In this document: one piece after another, positions 34,295-47,124 of the stretch | Numbering within the stretch: the first letter of the stretch is position 1 | How the letters are laid out: the number at the start of each line of letters is the position of its first letter | Origin: Seriola aureovittata | Lineage: Eukaryota; Chordata; Actinopteri; Carangiformes; Carangidae | Assembly (NCBI RefSeq): GCF_021018895.1 | Contig: NC_079386.1 | Location: forward strand, 3,515,835 to 3,579,834 | Length of the DNA stretch: 64,000 nt | Reading direction: 5' to 3' | The notes under the pieces: model-generated | Seen by the model: only the letters and a program-made list of their open reading frames with translations | What the model was told of the DNA's origin: nothing | Databases searched by the model: none | Program-made: the position numbers and the translations under genes

Positions 34295-36998
34295 AAACCT
34301 ATTGGTTAAGTTAGATTGATTGAATGGCCATCCAGCCATGCACAGCCATTTGACCAAGAGTAAAGAGTATGATAGAGTATGATAAAGTTATGTGCGTATC
34401 TTCTGTTACTCAGTGCTGACAGAATCAACGTACTAAGCTCAGTTTACATCTTGTTGTGTATCATAGATTAAATAAGAGAAGAGAATTAAAGTCTTATTCT
34501 TTATGTTTTTGTGACAGACAGTAAAATGTCTTAAGTCATTGCTTAATCCTATGGTATGCATGATGTGCAGATGGCGGGGGTTTCATTGTAATCCACCAAT
34601 CCATATTAGTGCTATATGTTTTCAGGCTCATCAAAACAACACATCTTGGCACAATGTATTGACCCCAACAGGGTTTATGCTGCTTCATATGTGATGTGAG
34701 CTCCAACCTTGTGACAAATGATGTCTGCTTGAAAAAAAGAGAAAGGATTTGCCGACATCATGGCTGAATGCCCCTGTTGGCAAGACCAAAGGACGTGCCA
34801 ACAACACTCAGTAAAAAAAAAAAATCCCTAAGAGGATCATTTTCAAACTGGAGCTGATTTTGTACACAGAAAACTCCATCAGTACTTCCTCTTCTCTCCT
34901 CTCCTTCCCCGTTTCCTTTCCCTCCCCATCACTTTCAGTCAGCAGATTAAAAAAGGGTTTCACGGATGTCAAGAAGTATTAGCTTCTTGTATGAGTCTAT
35001 GAGGATACAGGGATAGACCTCCTCATCTTGTGCTCGCTCTCTTTCTTTTCCTCACCCTGCATCAGAGTTCAGTACACGTAGTTGAGCAGAGGCCCCCTAA
35101 CTTTCATATCATGAAATTTCCCAGATGTTCATTTAGACAATATCTAGGATATAGAAGGAATGGAAACAATAATGCAATGTTGCTGAGATGCCATACTATG
35201 ATTTAAAGCCACAAAGGCAGCTACACAGGTGAGTCATGCTGGGTGCAACTTAACTGCCTTTATTGTTTTTGGAAGTCGTTTTTATCCTCGTCCAACATAA
35301 AGTACAGTAATCCCAGTGAAAGACACCTCAAAACCACAAAACCACTAGACGTGAGTAATAAGATATTGTCATTTGGGGAACTAAGTCTTTAAGAATTTGA
35401 CTGAAACTGTAACTGTGCAGGAAGGCATCACTGCGCAAATGCTGGTACACTATAGGAACACATGCAAAATATCCTGCAGATGCTGCTACATCCCATGGGT
35501 GAAGGAAAATGTGGGTTTCCAGCAGTAGAAGGTGCATAAGGTCTGCATGAACTTGTCAGTAGAGACAAAACAACAGATATCACTCTCGGCGGAGTCACAG
35601 GCAGGGGTGAGATAAATGGGGAGAAGAGAAGATGAGAAGGGAGAGAAAGAACGAGCGGGTGTCAGCCATGTCACACGCATGTTAGTAGCGAGCGCAGATG
35701 TAGCGGGTAAGGTGACATTTGCTCTTCAATTCCTCCCACAGCTGTTGCAACCAGCAGGCAAAGGTGCAAGGAGCGAAGGATAGACAAGGGGATGCGTAGA
35801 GAGAGATGGATAAAACAGAGTGAAATGAAGGAGAGCTGATGAGAAGGAAAAGAAGGGATGAAAGATTGCTAACCTGCACCTTTGCCTCTCTTTATTTCTT
35901 CTATCCCCTGAACCTCAACTGCTGCTGCTACATTCTCTCTGTTGTCTCTCCCCCCCCCCCCCTCTATCTCTGCCCTCATTTTTCTCCCCCGTCTCTCTGC
36001 AGAAGCCGACACTTGTCTCATCCGAGGCATGCAGAGGAGGCCTTACTGTTTCTAATGAGATAACGCTGGTGAGATTTCAAACATCCACCGCGTCCCTTGC
36101 CTTCAGCAACACAAGCATGGAGTGGTGGACAGGGAGAGGTTAAGGAGGAGTATAAGGAAGGGAAGGATGGAGGGATTAGGATGGAGGCATGGAAGAGATG
36201 AAGCATGTGATAGAAAAAGAGATGGAGGGAGAAGCAAAGAGGTAGAGTGAAACCAGACCTTTTCTAACCTCAGTCAAGTCTGGTCAAATTAAGCTTTTCA
36301 TTTTTATTCTGAAAATGGAAGAAAAGTTGGGTGACAGCAGCATCAACATGGCCGACTTAAAAAACACAAGCTACAGGGGCAATATACATGACCACGAAAC
36401 AGACCTCAGGCCTGTAATCTAGAGCCAAATGCCAGTCATATAATGTTCTGATCTGAGACTTCACTCTGGCTCAGAGTGGGTTCAAAAGTACAGAGTATAA
36501 CTTGAGGGCAAGACCTAATTGTGCTCGAAAAAATGATCAATAAAATCTTAAAACTAATCCTCCAACAGGCCGACAGTAAAGAGCTGCCCTACTGGGGTGA
36601 TTTTCTCAGTTCAAATATGACCGGAGCTCCCTCTGCAAAGGGGAGTGTGTTTTTCTTTTTGATTAAAATTAAACGTGGCTGCACTTAAATCCATCTTTCA
36701 CCAAAGAAAGGCAATGTGTTTTTCAAGGCAACGTTCCTTAAGACAAGCAGACAACATCTTACAAAACCGTTATAGTTAATGTTCCAGCGCTAATCTATTG
36801 TCAAGTTGAGTAATCTGCCTTATTTGACCTTATTTGCTAAAAATGCATCTTTATTGCCTCGCTTTTCATGAAAAATATACTAGGCTAAATAGAGTGATAG
36901 ACCACATAAGGATTCAGATGTACATAATGATGTTGACGATAATGATTTTTCTTTTCTTCAAGTAATGACAAGGCTTTTAATGGTAAATAAAACAGCAT
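34295..36998. other. Intronic DNA, no gene seen
   Basis: Includes an A-run at 34813-34824 and a C-run at about 35950-35962. No exon or dispersed repeat recognised. Confidence 0.55.
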
Positions 36999-37488
36999 TT
37001 AAAGGTCTCATAAGTGTTGATCCATAAGAAGATATATTTGTGGTTTTAAGAAACAAAAACCATCTCAATGTAGTTTTACATCTCCTCTTTCAGGCTTCTC
37101 TCTGGAGCTCTAGTAAAAACAGGTTGCTAAGCCAATCAGAAGAGACAAGGCTCTCAGTCTCGCTTCTGATTGGCTGACTGTTTTCTGAGTGTTCTAATAA
37201 AAATATAGCAGATATCACGTAAACACTCAGAGATACCAAATCCTGCAAGGTCGGACAGTGGATGTGGACGTGCGGGGCTTGGAGCATGGCTGAGAGTGGT
37301 GACTGCTTTGTTGTGACATCACAAAGTCGTGACGGCTGGTTTTATGGATCAGTTTCTGAATACAGACTGTATTCATTGCTCTGCGGACTGAGCGCTTTGA
37401 TACTTTCACAGTATTAATATAGAACTTAGACCAGCTTTATATCAAACAACACATGGACATCTTATTTTATACAATATGTGATCTTTAA
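36999..37488 (-). mobile_element. TTAA-ended non-autonomous element, copy 3
   Basis: Both ends keep TTAA: TTAAAGGTCTCATA at the left and ATGTGATCTTTAA at the right, an imperfect inverted pair. On the minus strand the block order is the same as in the other copies. A short stretch next to the left terminus is deleted. Arms AGCCAATCAGAAG and CTTCTGATTGGCT keep the internal hairpin. Confidence 0.88.
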
Positions 37489-39065
37489 TGATATGATCCA
37501 CATTAACTGTGAATGTGTGCGATTGAGTGAGATGGCAAATACAAAACAAAGCAGCTGTTCTCCGCAGAGGAGCAGAGAGAGAAGGTAGACATTAACGAAA
37601 GAGATGAGAGGAGCTGTGATCAGGGGCTACAGTGAGCTGAGGCTTGTGTTTGTTTCTCCCTCTCTGTTTCATTTACCCCTCGGTGACCAGACGCCACATG
37701 GTGACAGTAACACTGCAAAGCACTCACTCCACAGCCATCACTCGCCATCTTCTTAACTGAGTGCTTGACTTTGAAATCCTCCCATAATTTGTGTGTCCCA
37801 TCTTCTCTCCAGTCTCTCCCTCTGTCACTGATTCCCCTTTAGTTCCTTTTCTTGGAGCTTGTTAGCTTCGGACAACTGCTGTGCAGCCCAGTCAGATCAC
37901 TGGTAAACTGGCACAGTGGCTGAAAGCATCCTTCCCCCGCTCGGTCCCTCATCCCTGGTGCATCTGGAGCTTATACTCCCATGGTAATGTTACAGATTCA
38001 CTGGCTTAAAGGCATTGAACAAAGCTAACACTCCATCTTAACCTACTGTTCTTGCAAAAAGCAACCGCAGGGGGAGTTAGAGCACAGGGCTGCTTGATGC
38101 TGCTTCATCTTTGAGGCACGACAGGGAGGAAGAGCTGCTCACTACTATCCAACGGGCTAAAAACAAACTGGGTTTTAGTCTTATTAGCTGTTATTGCCAT
38201 GGTTAATAACAACACCCACAATCCCCTAACACGATAAAAATGTTTTGCAAGGCGCAACATCAGCCGGTTCGCTATCTCGCCTGCAGCTTCTCGCAATAAA
38301 TCCTGCTCCTTAATGCAATTTTAGATCCTTACCCTTGACACGTCAGAGAGCTGACATGTTTGAAATATAAACAGGATCTGTGTGTTAATAAAGGTATACA
38401 TGTAGAAATGAGAGTGCGCACCGGGGAAGCAGGAGTTACAGCACATGGAAGAAGTGATTTACAGTGGACCTCAGTTTTGCAGTGACCTACTTTTGATTTG
38501 GCAGGGAGGGAGAGCGATCTATAATAAATGCATCACAGCTCACACTCTCATTTCCATGAGGTTTTTTTTTTTTTGTTGTAACAGCCAGAAGTCTTTCTGC
38601 TGTTGACAAGACTTCTGTCATGTACAATTCTATAGGAGCTATAGCTCCTGTCAAGGAAAGCTTATTCAATTAAAGTGGGTTGGGAGTCTAATTTGTAATC
38701 CTAGAAAATACTGTTTTCAAATAAAGAAGCTTCATTATTAGATGAATGTTCTGAGGAGTTGCACTCTCAGTGGCTTTGACGGAGGACCTCTCTGACTAAT
38801 GAACCGCTCTCTGTACACTCTGTATTTTAAAGCAACTGCTTTGTCTGTCATACCCCTACAGTTGTATCGGATGAGCTGCAGACCCTTCAGTGGCACTACT
38901 TGGACATGTTACAAATGAGTGCTTCTGAACTTATTTTTAAACTGGATATTATTCAATACTACTCATTATATCAAAATGGATGGTTAGAATATGCATTTAT
39001 GCCAGACTTAGTGATCCTGGAATTGTCCACTTTTAGAAGCTTTCTACAGAAGCATCTGTCCATTA
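37489..39065. other. Intronic DNA, nothing recognised
   Basis: A T-run lies at 38563-38574. No gene or repeat family. Confidence 0.55.
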
Positions 39066-39159
39066 GGGGAGACTGGAGATGGTTGCAACACTTTTTGCCT
39101 TTCTCTCACTTACTCAGAGACTATATGGACAAGGCCAACCAAACTTTTATATATTAAAC

Positions 39160-39225
<66 letters not shown>

Positions 39226-39718
39226 GCTGATTACCCATAACATTTAAAGATTACATATCATTCACAATATTTATTTGAATGTAAGAATTCAGATGTTGGA
39301 TCAGGGACGGTTGCAACATTAAAATTCACTACTTAACTTTGTATTGAATTGTGTTCTGAAATTATGAATTGTTTTATAATATTATAGCATCGTTTATCTA
39401 CTTAATATCTATCAAAGAACATAGGCCTACTTTGAGTCAAAACCGGCACAATTTATCTATTTTATTACTTATGATAAACCGAACAGGCATATACCATGAG
39501 AAGCTAACAAGATAGTTCCCAATACAATGTGTTTTTATTCTTTTATACACTAAAATGAGCAATTGTTGTTGCATCTGTTGTGGTATGGGACAAAATCAGC
39601 TGTATATATTTTATACTTGAACTAAAATGTTGAAAAATAGTGTTGTATGGTCTGTTTTGATTTGGCTGCTTACCTCTGGGACAGTTAAAGTACCTTGTTG
39701 CAACCATCTCCACCCTTT
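39066..39718. mobile_element. Element with inverted ends around a (TATC)n array
   Basis: TGGAGATGGTTGCAACA at 39074-39090 is matched exactly in inverted orientation at 39696-39712. Both are flanked outward by G-rich or C-rich bases. A third GGTTGCAACA lies at 39309. The left end continues with AGACTATATGGACAAGGCC, which I recall from fish repeats. No protein is encoded. It could be a non-autonomous DNA transposon, but target-site duplications were not established. Confidence 0.55.
39161..39225 (+). repeat. (TATC)n microsatellite, 65 bp
   Basis: Sixteen uninterrupted tetranucleotide units. It lies inside the inverted-end element. Confidence 0.95.
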
Positions 39719-41077
39719 TTTTTTTTTTTTTAAACTAAATTCAGCAGCAGATGTAGAATGTGTCTCGGTGTTCCTGGTGGGGAAGGGTCAAACTGAGCAT
39801 GTGCAGTACGAGTCTCATCATTGGTGCATGTTTCTGATTCGAGGAATAAGACTTGCAACCGTCCTCAGTCTCCCCAACTTTTTAGAAAGCTATTTCTTTG
39901 CTAAGTTTTAAAAACTCACTCAGGTCAGTGGGAGGCGTGTTCTGTGGCTGTCGTAAGACAAATATTTTTGAACTGATCATAATTATTTTGTAAACTAGCT
40001 GAGCAAGTCAATCACTGTTTTAAAATATGCCAGTGGAAAATCAAAAAATGACTTTTACCATGAGCTTGGTGCATGGGTTGCTGACATAAGGAAGTGGAAA
40101 TGAAAGCGTAGTGGACTGGTTTTCTTTCCTAACAGGAAACAAACAGCCTGTGAATCAGAGTGACATGCACAATGAGATGGTGACAGTATGATAGACCAAT
40201 AATGACAGAGAGGAAAAACACATGTAAAACAGAGTGAGTCAGAAGCTTCAATTTGCAAGTACTGCGTGTGCAGATATCAAAAATAGCTGTTGTGAGTGTA
40301 ATGTATGTATATAGCTAGAAATGTTAATTGAATATGAATATAGGGAGATGGATAGGTAGATGAAATTAAAAAGAAAAACTCAATTGACAAAACTGATCAG
40401 TCTGTCAGTCAGAAAGTGAATCAGTCTCTCACTCTCTCTCTCTGTGCCCCCTGCCTCTCTAAATCAACCTCACACTCCACAGTCGTCTGCACTACTTGAC
40501 TCATCATTAGTGTTACACTAATCAACCACCGGCCATTAAAATCTATTCCCTTCTAGCAGAAGCGTGCTGGTGATGGGAGGGGGAGAGAGGATAAGGAGTG
40601 ATGGAAATTGGCCTTAATAACAAGCTAACAGTGGTTTGCTTTGTCCGCTCCATGTTGTGAATCAGAGAGAGAGAGGGAGGAGGGACAGAGGATGTAGGAG
40701 GAACAAAGAAAAAGGGACTACCTTACATCAAAGAGAGTGCAAAAACACCACTGACCTTTAGAAAATGGGGACACTTGTCAGGGAGAAAATGGTGGCTGGT
40801 GGCAACTAAGCCACTAATCTAGGGGAAAGTCTCCTTGTTATAAGCTGCCTCCAAAACCTCCAAACCAATTTATAGCGCTCAATTTCTGGGGAAAAACTGA
40901 TGTGATGACTCATGTTCGACTAAATATTATTGAGGTCGTAGTAATAAATCATGTTGAAGTTATAAATCACTTAATGTAGGTCACCAAACTATCACCTCAG
41001 AGGAAACTTTGGTCCTGGAGTCTTAATTTGAAAACGGCAAAACGACTATGGACAATAAATGTGACGAAAGCTTTAGC
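39719..41077. other. Intronic DNA, nothing recognised
   Basis: A T-run begins at 39716. Otherwise no exon or repeat family. Confidence 0.55.
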
Positions 41078-41436
41078 TTAAAGGTCCCATATTGTATATT
41101 GGTGGATGTCCATTTGTTGTTAGCAGGCCTAGGTTCTATATTAGTATCAAAGCAGTCACCACTCTCAGCCATGCGCCAAGCCCCGCCCACCCAGACCCAC
41201 CATCCAACTTTGCAGGATTTGGTTTCTCTGAGTGTTTATCTGAAATCTTCTATATTTTTATTGGATCACTCAGAAAACAGTCAGCCAATCAGAAGAGAGG
41301 AGAGACTCAGAGCCTCTCTTCTGATTGGCTCACAGACTGTTGTATGGTTTTTGGTTGTTGAAACTACAAATATATCTTCTTATGGATCAACACTTCAAAT
41401 AAAACACCAGAAAAGTGTAAAATATGGGACCTTTAA
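41078..41436 (+). mobile_element. TTAA-ended non-autonomous element, copy 4
   Basis: Starts TTAAAGGTCCCATATT and ends AATATGGGACCTTTAA, a perfect 16-bp inverted pair including the TTAA. At 359 bp it is shorter than the other terminus-bearing copies because several internal blocks are missing, including part of the 5' side and the AACTAGAGCTCC region. It has a perfect internal hairpin (AGCCAATCAGAAGAGAGG, 41283-41300 and 41313-41330). TTAA ends point to a piggyBac-like mobiliser. I infer this from the termini only. Confidence 0.9.
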
Positions 41437-42505
41437 AAAAAAAAGAAAAGAAACAAAAGTAAAGTTAGAATCAGTTTTGACTCTTTAAGTGACTAATGGC
41501 TAAATTAAAAGGTTAAAGAGGAAATCCAAAACCATCATCCTTCATAATAAAACAACTGAACACTGACATTATCTTCACAGTAAAACGCACTCTCTAAAAC
41601 TAATATTTTCTCATTCTTCATAACAGATTAAAAAACCACAGCCTCCTCCCTCCTCTTTTGCCCAGTGAAAGAACAGTGCTGTGACAGAGGCAGCCATTTT
41701 GTGCCTGTGTTTTCCCCCCAAGCCTAAGTGCTGAGAGAATAAGGAGAGAGTTGGGATGGGAGCCAGGACAGCATTTTGGCAGGAGTAGACATAGAGACCA
41801 ATGCATGACAAATGAGTGTGTCAAGCATACTGTTGAGCACGGGCAGAGACCTGCCCGGCTCATCCGTTTGGTGAACACGGCACAAGTCAATTTCACTACA
41901 AAGACCCCCTCGCTGCAGCCTCACTCTCCCTCCCTCGTATCTGGGAGAAGAAGCAGGGAGCTGTCTTGATTTGGTTCCAAGAAAAAAAAAAGAGAGAGAG
42001 AGAGAGAAAAAGTTATATAGAGAGAGAGAATGAGGGGATGAAAGGAAGGGGTGCGAGGGACGAGAGGGAAATACATGGGAGGAAGAGATGGAATAAGAAG
42101 GAGCATCCTGGCAGAGAAGGAGAGAGATGGGCAGCATGGGACAGTCATCAGAATCAGGGAGTGACATGCAGAAGTAAAGAAGTACATGACAGAGAGACAG
42201 ACAGATTAAGGACAAAAAATAAGCAAGACTCAACAGAGTAAATGGTATAAGAGGGGGAAAAGGGAATATACAGCCAGAGTCAGAAGTTTCAATTTGTAAG
42301 CTTTTCGCCACTCTGGGTATTATTATGATTTCATGTTTTAGAAATACTCCTCAATAGGGGCCACAACTCCATCAGAACACATACAATATGCATACAGAGC
42401 GGAGCCCTTGTTCTCCCTGTGACAATAAATCATCCCCTCCTGACTGTTTTATGCTCAGCGAAGCACTGGCTTTGACGACATTTCATTTCATGCCAATTGT
42501 CCCTC
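41437..42505. other. Intronic DNA with purine tract
   Basis: The plus strand is strongly purine-rich at 41979-42140, with a GA array at 41991-42006. The overlapping 195-codon minus frame (41724-42311) is the shadow of this tract (Ser/Leu/Phe/Pro-rich) and is not a gene. Confidence 0.55.
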
Positions 42506-42580
42506 TCCCCCACCCCACCCCACCCCACCCCACACACACACACGCACACACAAACACACACAAACACACACACACACAAA
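42506..42580 (+). repeat. (CCCCA)n followed by (CA)n
   Basis: About five CCCCA units run into an interrupted CA array. Confidence 0.9.
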
Positions 42581-43504
42581 CGCCTCCTTCATTCTCTTTT
42601 CATCACACAAAGACAGACCCATGTGTGTGTCTGATTAAAAAGCTTGCTCTGACAAGAGGCAAGATGTTGGCGGCGATGCAAGGAAATAAACGGCACCAAA
42701 TGGCTCCCTATATTTTTGTTAGTGTGTTTAATTCTTAATTTAGAAAAACATGCTGTGCACACACAGGACTCAAGTTACACGGGCGGGAGGTGCAACGGCT
42801 AAAAAAAAAAAAAAAAAAAAAACCTCCTCCCTGGTTCACCTGAAGTGTCACTGATGCTGCATTGAGCCGTTAAACCAAAGCCAAACAACATGTGAAGTGA
42901 ATTGAAGGAAACACCAGAGCATTACTTGAGAAAAATGGCAGCCACAGACAGTTCTCCATTTCAACATCTGTCACTTTGAGTATGGCCTACAAACACTCCA
43001 ACATCTGACAATACATGCACACAATGCAACATAACAAAACAGGGCTTGACAGAGGATGGAAAATAGAGGGTTATAGATGCTGTGTATCTGTCTGTGGTGG
43101 TGTTAAATCACTGCTGCGCCTCACAGATGTCTACTTTTGTTGTTAAATCAGTTCCTTGTGTTGGTTTGTGTACTGGTCTCGCCAGGCTGGATCCAGCATG
43201 TTACGCGGCAGATGCTTATGTTTCTGTGATGGGAGCTGGTTGTAAATCTCCTCCGCAGACAGCGGACAGACAGCAGTGCATTAGCTGTAATGACTGCTGG
43301 TTCTGATCAGCTGGTCGACCCGGGTCAGCCCGTCCTCACTCTCGCACTCCATTTTGTTTACTACTAGAGTCACGGAGATACTGCACTTGAAGGGTGCTTC
43401 TAACTTAAGAGCACGCATCCATCACCTGTCCAATATCATGGAAGAGACAGTCATTCACTCAACACAAATCTGCTACTTTACATATGTTTTGAACATGCTT
43501 CACA
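42581..43504. other. Intronic DNA with A22 run
   Basis: An A22 run lies at 42801-42822. No exon or repeat family recognised. Confidence 0.55.
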
Positions 43505-43690
43505 AATAGTTTGATATTTTTGGAAATCAGCTTTCTTGCCAAGGGTGAAACATCATCATCAGTAACATCATTACCAGTTTCACGTCTGTGCATGATATAA
43601 GAAACTGCAGCCAGCAGGCAGTTATCTTAGCTAAACAGGGAGCTACGTGTTAACTGTTTCTTGGCCAAGAAATAGTTCAACTTGTCACTT
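43505..43690 (+). repeat. Old interspersed repeat, teleost type
   Basis: Blocks such as TTTTGGAAATCAGCTTTCTTG, here given as GCTTTCTTGCCAAGG, then CAGTTTCACGTCTGTGCATG, then GCAGCCAGCAGGCAGTTATC and CTTAGCTAAACAGGGAG follow the order of a dispersed fish repeat I remember. It is well decayed. The superfamily is not assignable from here. Confidence 0.55.
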
Positions 43691-43805
43691 TTATAATTTG
43701 GTTTTTGAATAGATTAACCAATCTTTAACTATACCGATGATGATCTATTAAGCACCACAGAGGCTATCATGGACTTACTGTTTTCAGGTATAGTTAAATA
43801 CAGTT

Positions 43806-44311
43806 TTAAAGGTCCCATATTACATAAAGATTATTTGATTATAAAGCAGGTCAAGGTTCTATATTAATACTGTGAAAGTATCATAGTACTCAGTCCACAG
43901 AGAAATGCACACAGCCTGTACTCAGAAACTGAGCCTTAAAACCAGCTGTCAGGACTTCTGTAACTTTGTGATGTCACAACAAAGCAGTTACTATCCTCAG
44001 CCATGCTCCAAGACCACCTGGACCAACCATCCAACCTTGCAGGATTTGGTTTTCCTGGTGTTTACCTGAAATCTGCTATATTTATATATATATATATATA
44101 ATCACTCAGAAAACAGCCAACCAATCAAAAGAGAGGAGAGACTCAGAGCCTCCTCTTTGCTGATTGGCTCACTGACCTGTTGTTACTTGAGCTCCAGAGA
44201 GAAGCCTGAGACAGGAGATGGTTTGATGGTTTCTTGGTAACTACAAATATATCTTCTCATGGATCAACACTTCAAATAAAACACATCAGAAGTGTAAAAT
44301 ATGGAACTTTG
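43806..44311 (+). mobile_element. TTAA-ended non-autonomous element, copy 5
   Basis: Starts TTAAAGGTCCCATATTAC and ends AATATGGAACTTTGA, where the right TTAA has mutated. All internal blocks are present. They include CAGTCCACAGAGAAATGCAC, GTGATGTCACAACAAAGCAG, and CTGATTGGCTCACTGACCTG. A TA array of about 20 bp has expanded at 44082-44101. Confidence 0.88.
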
Positions 44312-45209
44312 AGACAGTGTTGAAAGTAACAACTGTTACTTCCACTGCTGTGGAACGAGGAAGCTTCATTGAGTTTGGTGTGGACTTGAATAATAAAGTG
44401 AAATACATTATTTAAGGACAACGGCTATACTTTTATACTTTGAAGTATACTGATGGGAGAAAAGAAGCAAAAGAGCAAATATTTGGATAGGGGATGCATT
44501 TTGTGCTGTGTAGGAGCAGTTTAGCATTTTTATTTACCCCTTTTTGTGCATGGCCAACTTTTGCACAATTGTATTGGGCAATTACGGCAAATTTGTGGAA
44601 CCTCCGGAGGGGACTATGGGGTTTAGATTAATAAGATGACTTATTTGCTCTTGAAACTCTTGTCTTGTGCAGCTTTTGTTGTATTTATTTACCCCCTTTC
44701 TTGAGATTTTACACTCATACATCCCAATTACCTTTCTGCTCTGTCATCTTCCCGACCGGCCCGCTCATCTAATCTCTGCTAATGGAGGTCACTGTCATCG
44801 GAGGAGGAGGCTTGACTGTGTCAGACATAATAACAAAGCACTAATGATGCAGCACCAAGTTAAATACCTGTAACTGTAATCTCACCAGATGGGAGGCTTA
44901 ATGCAGCGTTGCTCCAAGACACATCGGCCTGGAGAACATTAGTGTGTGTGCATCAGGCAGTAAGTCTGTGTACTGTCACATGATCGACCAATAATAGATA
45001 TAATAGAGGAGGACGAAAGCAGGAAACATAGACTGGCACTTATGTATGAGCTGATACTACAGGTAGGAGGAAATGTCAAGACTAGGTAAGATGTTAGTGA
45101 AACATGGAGCCACATTAGTGTCTCCTAAGAAGAAAAAAACTGAACCTCTTCACCACTTCCTTTCCCATCAGACATTAAGAGGAAATTTTAGGTCTGAGGA
45201 GCGCACAAT
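44312..45209. other. Intronic DNA; possible regulatory block near 44740-44900
   Basis: Mostly unremarkable. The block 44740-44900 is non-repetitive with E-box-like CAGATG and AT-rich words. This is a weak candidate only. Confidence 0.4.
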
Positions 45210-45370
45210 TTATTGATGTCACATTAAAGGATTTTGGGCTAATGAAGTCCTTAAAGTAAGAGTGAAGCATCCAGGGTCGCCCACCGGCTCCGTCATCTGA
45301 AACCGTCCTATCTAATTAATCAAAGGTTTCAGGATGGGGACCACCCTTAAGGTAAGTTAATTAAAAATAA
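45210..45370. promoter_or_regulatory. Possible conserved non-coding element
   Basis: A compact non-repetitive block with CTAATTAATCAAAGG (homeodomain-like and TCF/LEF-like words side by side), TTAATTAAAAATAA and a GC-rich centre. The composition resembles vertebrate enhancers. No alignment is available to support it. Confidence 0.25.
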
Positions 45371-45761
45371 TTTTTTTTCTCCAGGCTGTATTAAGTCTTT
45401 ACCTCTGGAAAGAAAAACAAAAAAACAAAAATTAAAAGAAAACGTCTCCACTCGCCTCTGGCCCTTCAGAGGCATAAAGTGAAAAAGCCAACTGCTAATT
45501 TAGAGCTATTCAAGGGTAAGCGGATTGCACAGAGTGAGGCTTGAGGCTTAGTGCAGATTGCAGGGCAGTGTGTTTAATGCAAGAGAGATAGCAGGGTCAT
45601 TTAAAGCACCACTGAAACCAGCAGCTCCACTCCCTGCAGCATCCAAACCTCTGTTCACACGTTGTCTCTGCACCATGTTCACTCATCTGCTCCCTGTGAC
45701 GCTCCACCATCCTCTCCCTCTCTGCTCTTTTCTGCTTCCAATTTAAATCCTTGAATGATGG

Positions 45762-45765
<4 letters not shown>
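45371..45765. other. Intronic DNA, nothing recognised
   Basis: An A-rich stretch lies near 45411-45440. No gene. Confidence 0.55.
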
Positions 45766-45812
<47 letters not shown>

Positions 45813-45820
45813 ATATATAA
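45766..45820 (+). repeat. (AT)n microsatellite
   Basis: About 55 bp of alternating AT, broken by one TT step near 45801. Confidence 0.95.
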
Positions 45821-47124
45821 TTTTATTTTTTTTCTTCTGATCCTACTTCATGTTCAACTGAGATACAAATGCAAGGAGGAAATACATTGCTGATCGACTG
45901 CTTACTTCTCTAACTTGAATGTACTTTAAAGGATACAGTATATGAATTTCTCTGACCTTGTTACAATCAGATCAGAGAAACAGCTGACACAGGATTTTTT
46001 TTTCTGTCAGATGAACAATGCTGGTGCTTTCAGAACTCATGGACATAAGGGCTAAATCCTTGGCTCTCCTGAGTTTTATGTTCAAATTTGACATGATATT
46101 GTAAAAGGTAATGTGCAGCTTTCTGAATAAAAATCAAATCACATCACATCATAAATAGACTGCTCTGAGACCTTTTGATTTATATTCATTCAAAAAAGGC
46201 TTCTCAACCACACAGTGAGAAGCTGTGTAGACAGTCTACAGTCAGAAGATGATGAGAGGATTTGAGAGTGTGCCTGCAGTGTACACTGGGAAGTCTCCAA
46301 GGACATTATCTCCATAGGGAAGGGAATGATTAAAGATGAGGCCAGAGCACTGGTAACTGTATTGCTGTGTTTATTATATATTTACTGTAAGAGCATTTTC
46401 TCTGAACAAAGCAGGTAAAAAAAAAGCCACTCCCCCTCCCGCTCCCCGAAGGTTTCTTTTGACTGTCAGTCAAGCTGACAAATCCAGCAGCGGTGAATCA
46501 AAACAGAGAACCCTTGGCTCTCACTGTCACCTCTGCTTTGTCTGTAATACATGTGGTCATTCAGAGAGCAGTGGACACGCCGCACGGAGCACTGACTGAC
46601 ATCTTTACATGCACACACGAGCAAAACCAAGTCACTGGCCTTGTCTCTGAGATTTAAGGAACATTACAGTTCAAACATGCAGGTTTCTAGACCTGGTCAA
46701 GCACCAAGCACATCAATCAAATATATCAATGGGATAATGTCATTCCGAATCACAAATTATTAGCTCTGCTTGTTTAACACCACGCTCCTCACTGATAGCT
46801 ATAAGCATCTAGTGTAGCGGGAATTTCACAAGCAAAATATGACGCTTTTAATCTTTCTTCTTATTTTGACTCCCAGAGAGACCACACATTAATAAACAGT
46901 TCAGTGATTTTTGACTTTAATCAGAAAACCATAATCCGCTGAGAGGACAAACCATGGAACTATCCCTGTGTACTCTCATGATACAAACCCAAACACGGTG
47001 TTGATGATATATAGTGGTACACAGGTCTGCAAAACCCTGGATTATGTTTGACATTTTATCAATAAACATACACTACATACTGTATCTGCTCATGCCAACT
47101 GCGGTATGGTTTATGTTAGATAGA
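45821..47124. other. Intronic DNA, nothing recognised
   Basis: No coding or repeat signal that I can support. Confidence 0.55.

Noticed and set aside
40030..40100. Possible beta-neurexin first exon end on the minus strand (a CAT-G junction before GTAAAAG, with FHFH upstream)
   Set aside because: The FHFH motif and the CAT-G junction are in different frames, the donor is weak, and the rest of the peptide does not resemble the beta-specific sequence.
41724..42311. 195-codon open frame on the minus strand
   Set aside because: It is the translation of a long purine-rich tract read backwards, giving Ser/Leu/Phe/Pro-rich sequence. This is a composition effect.
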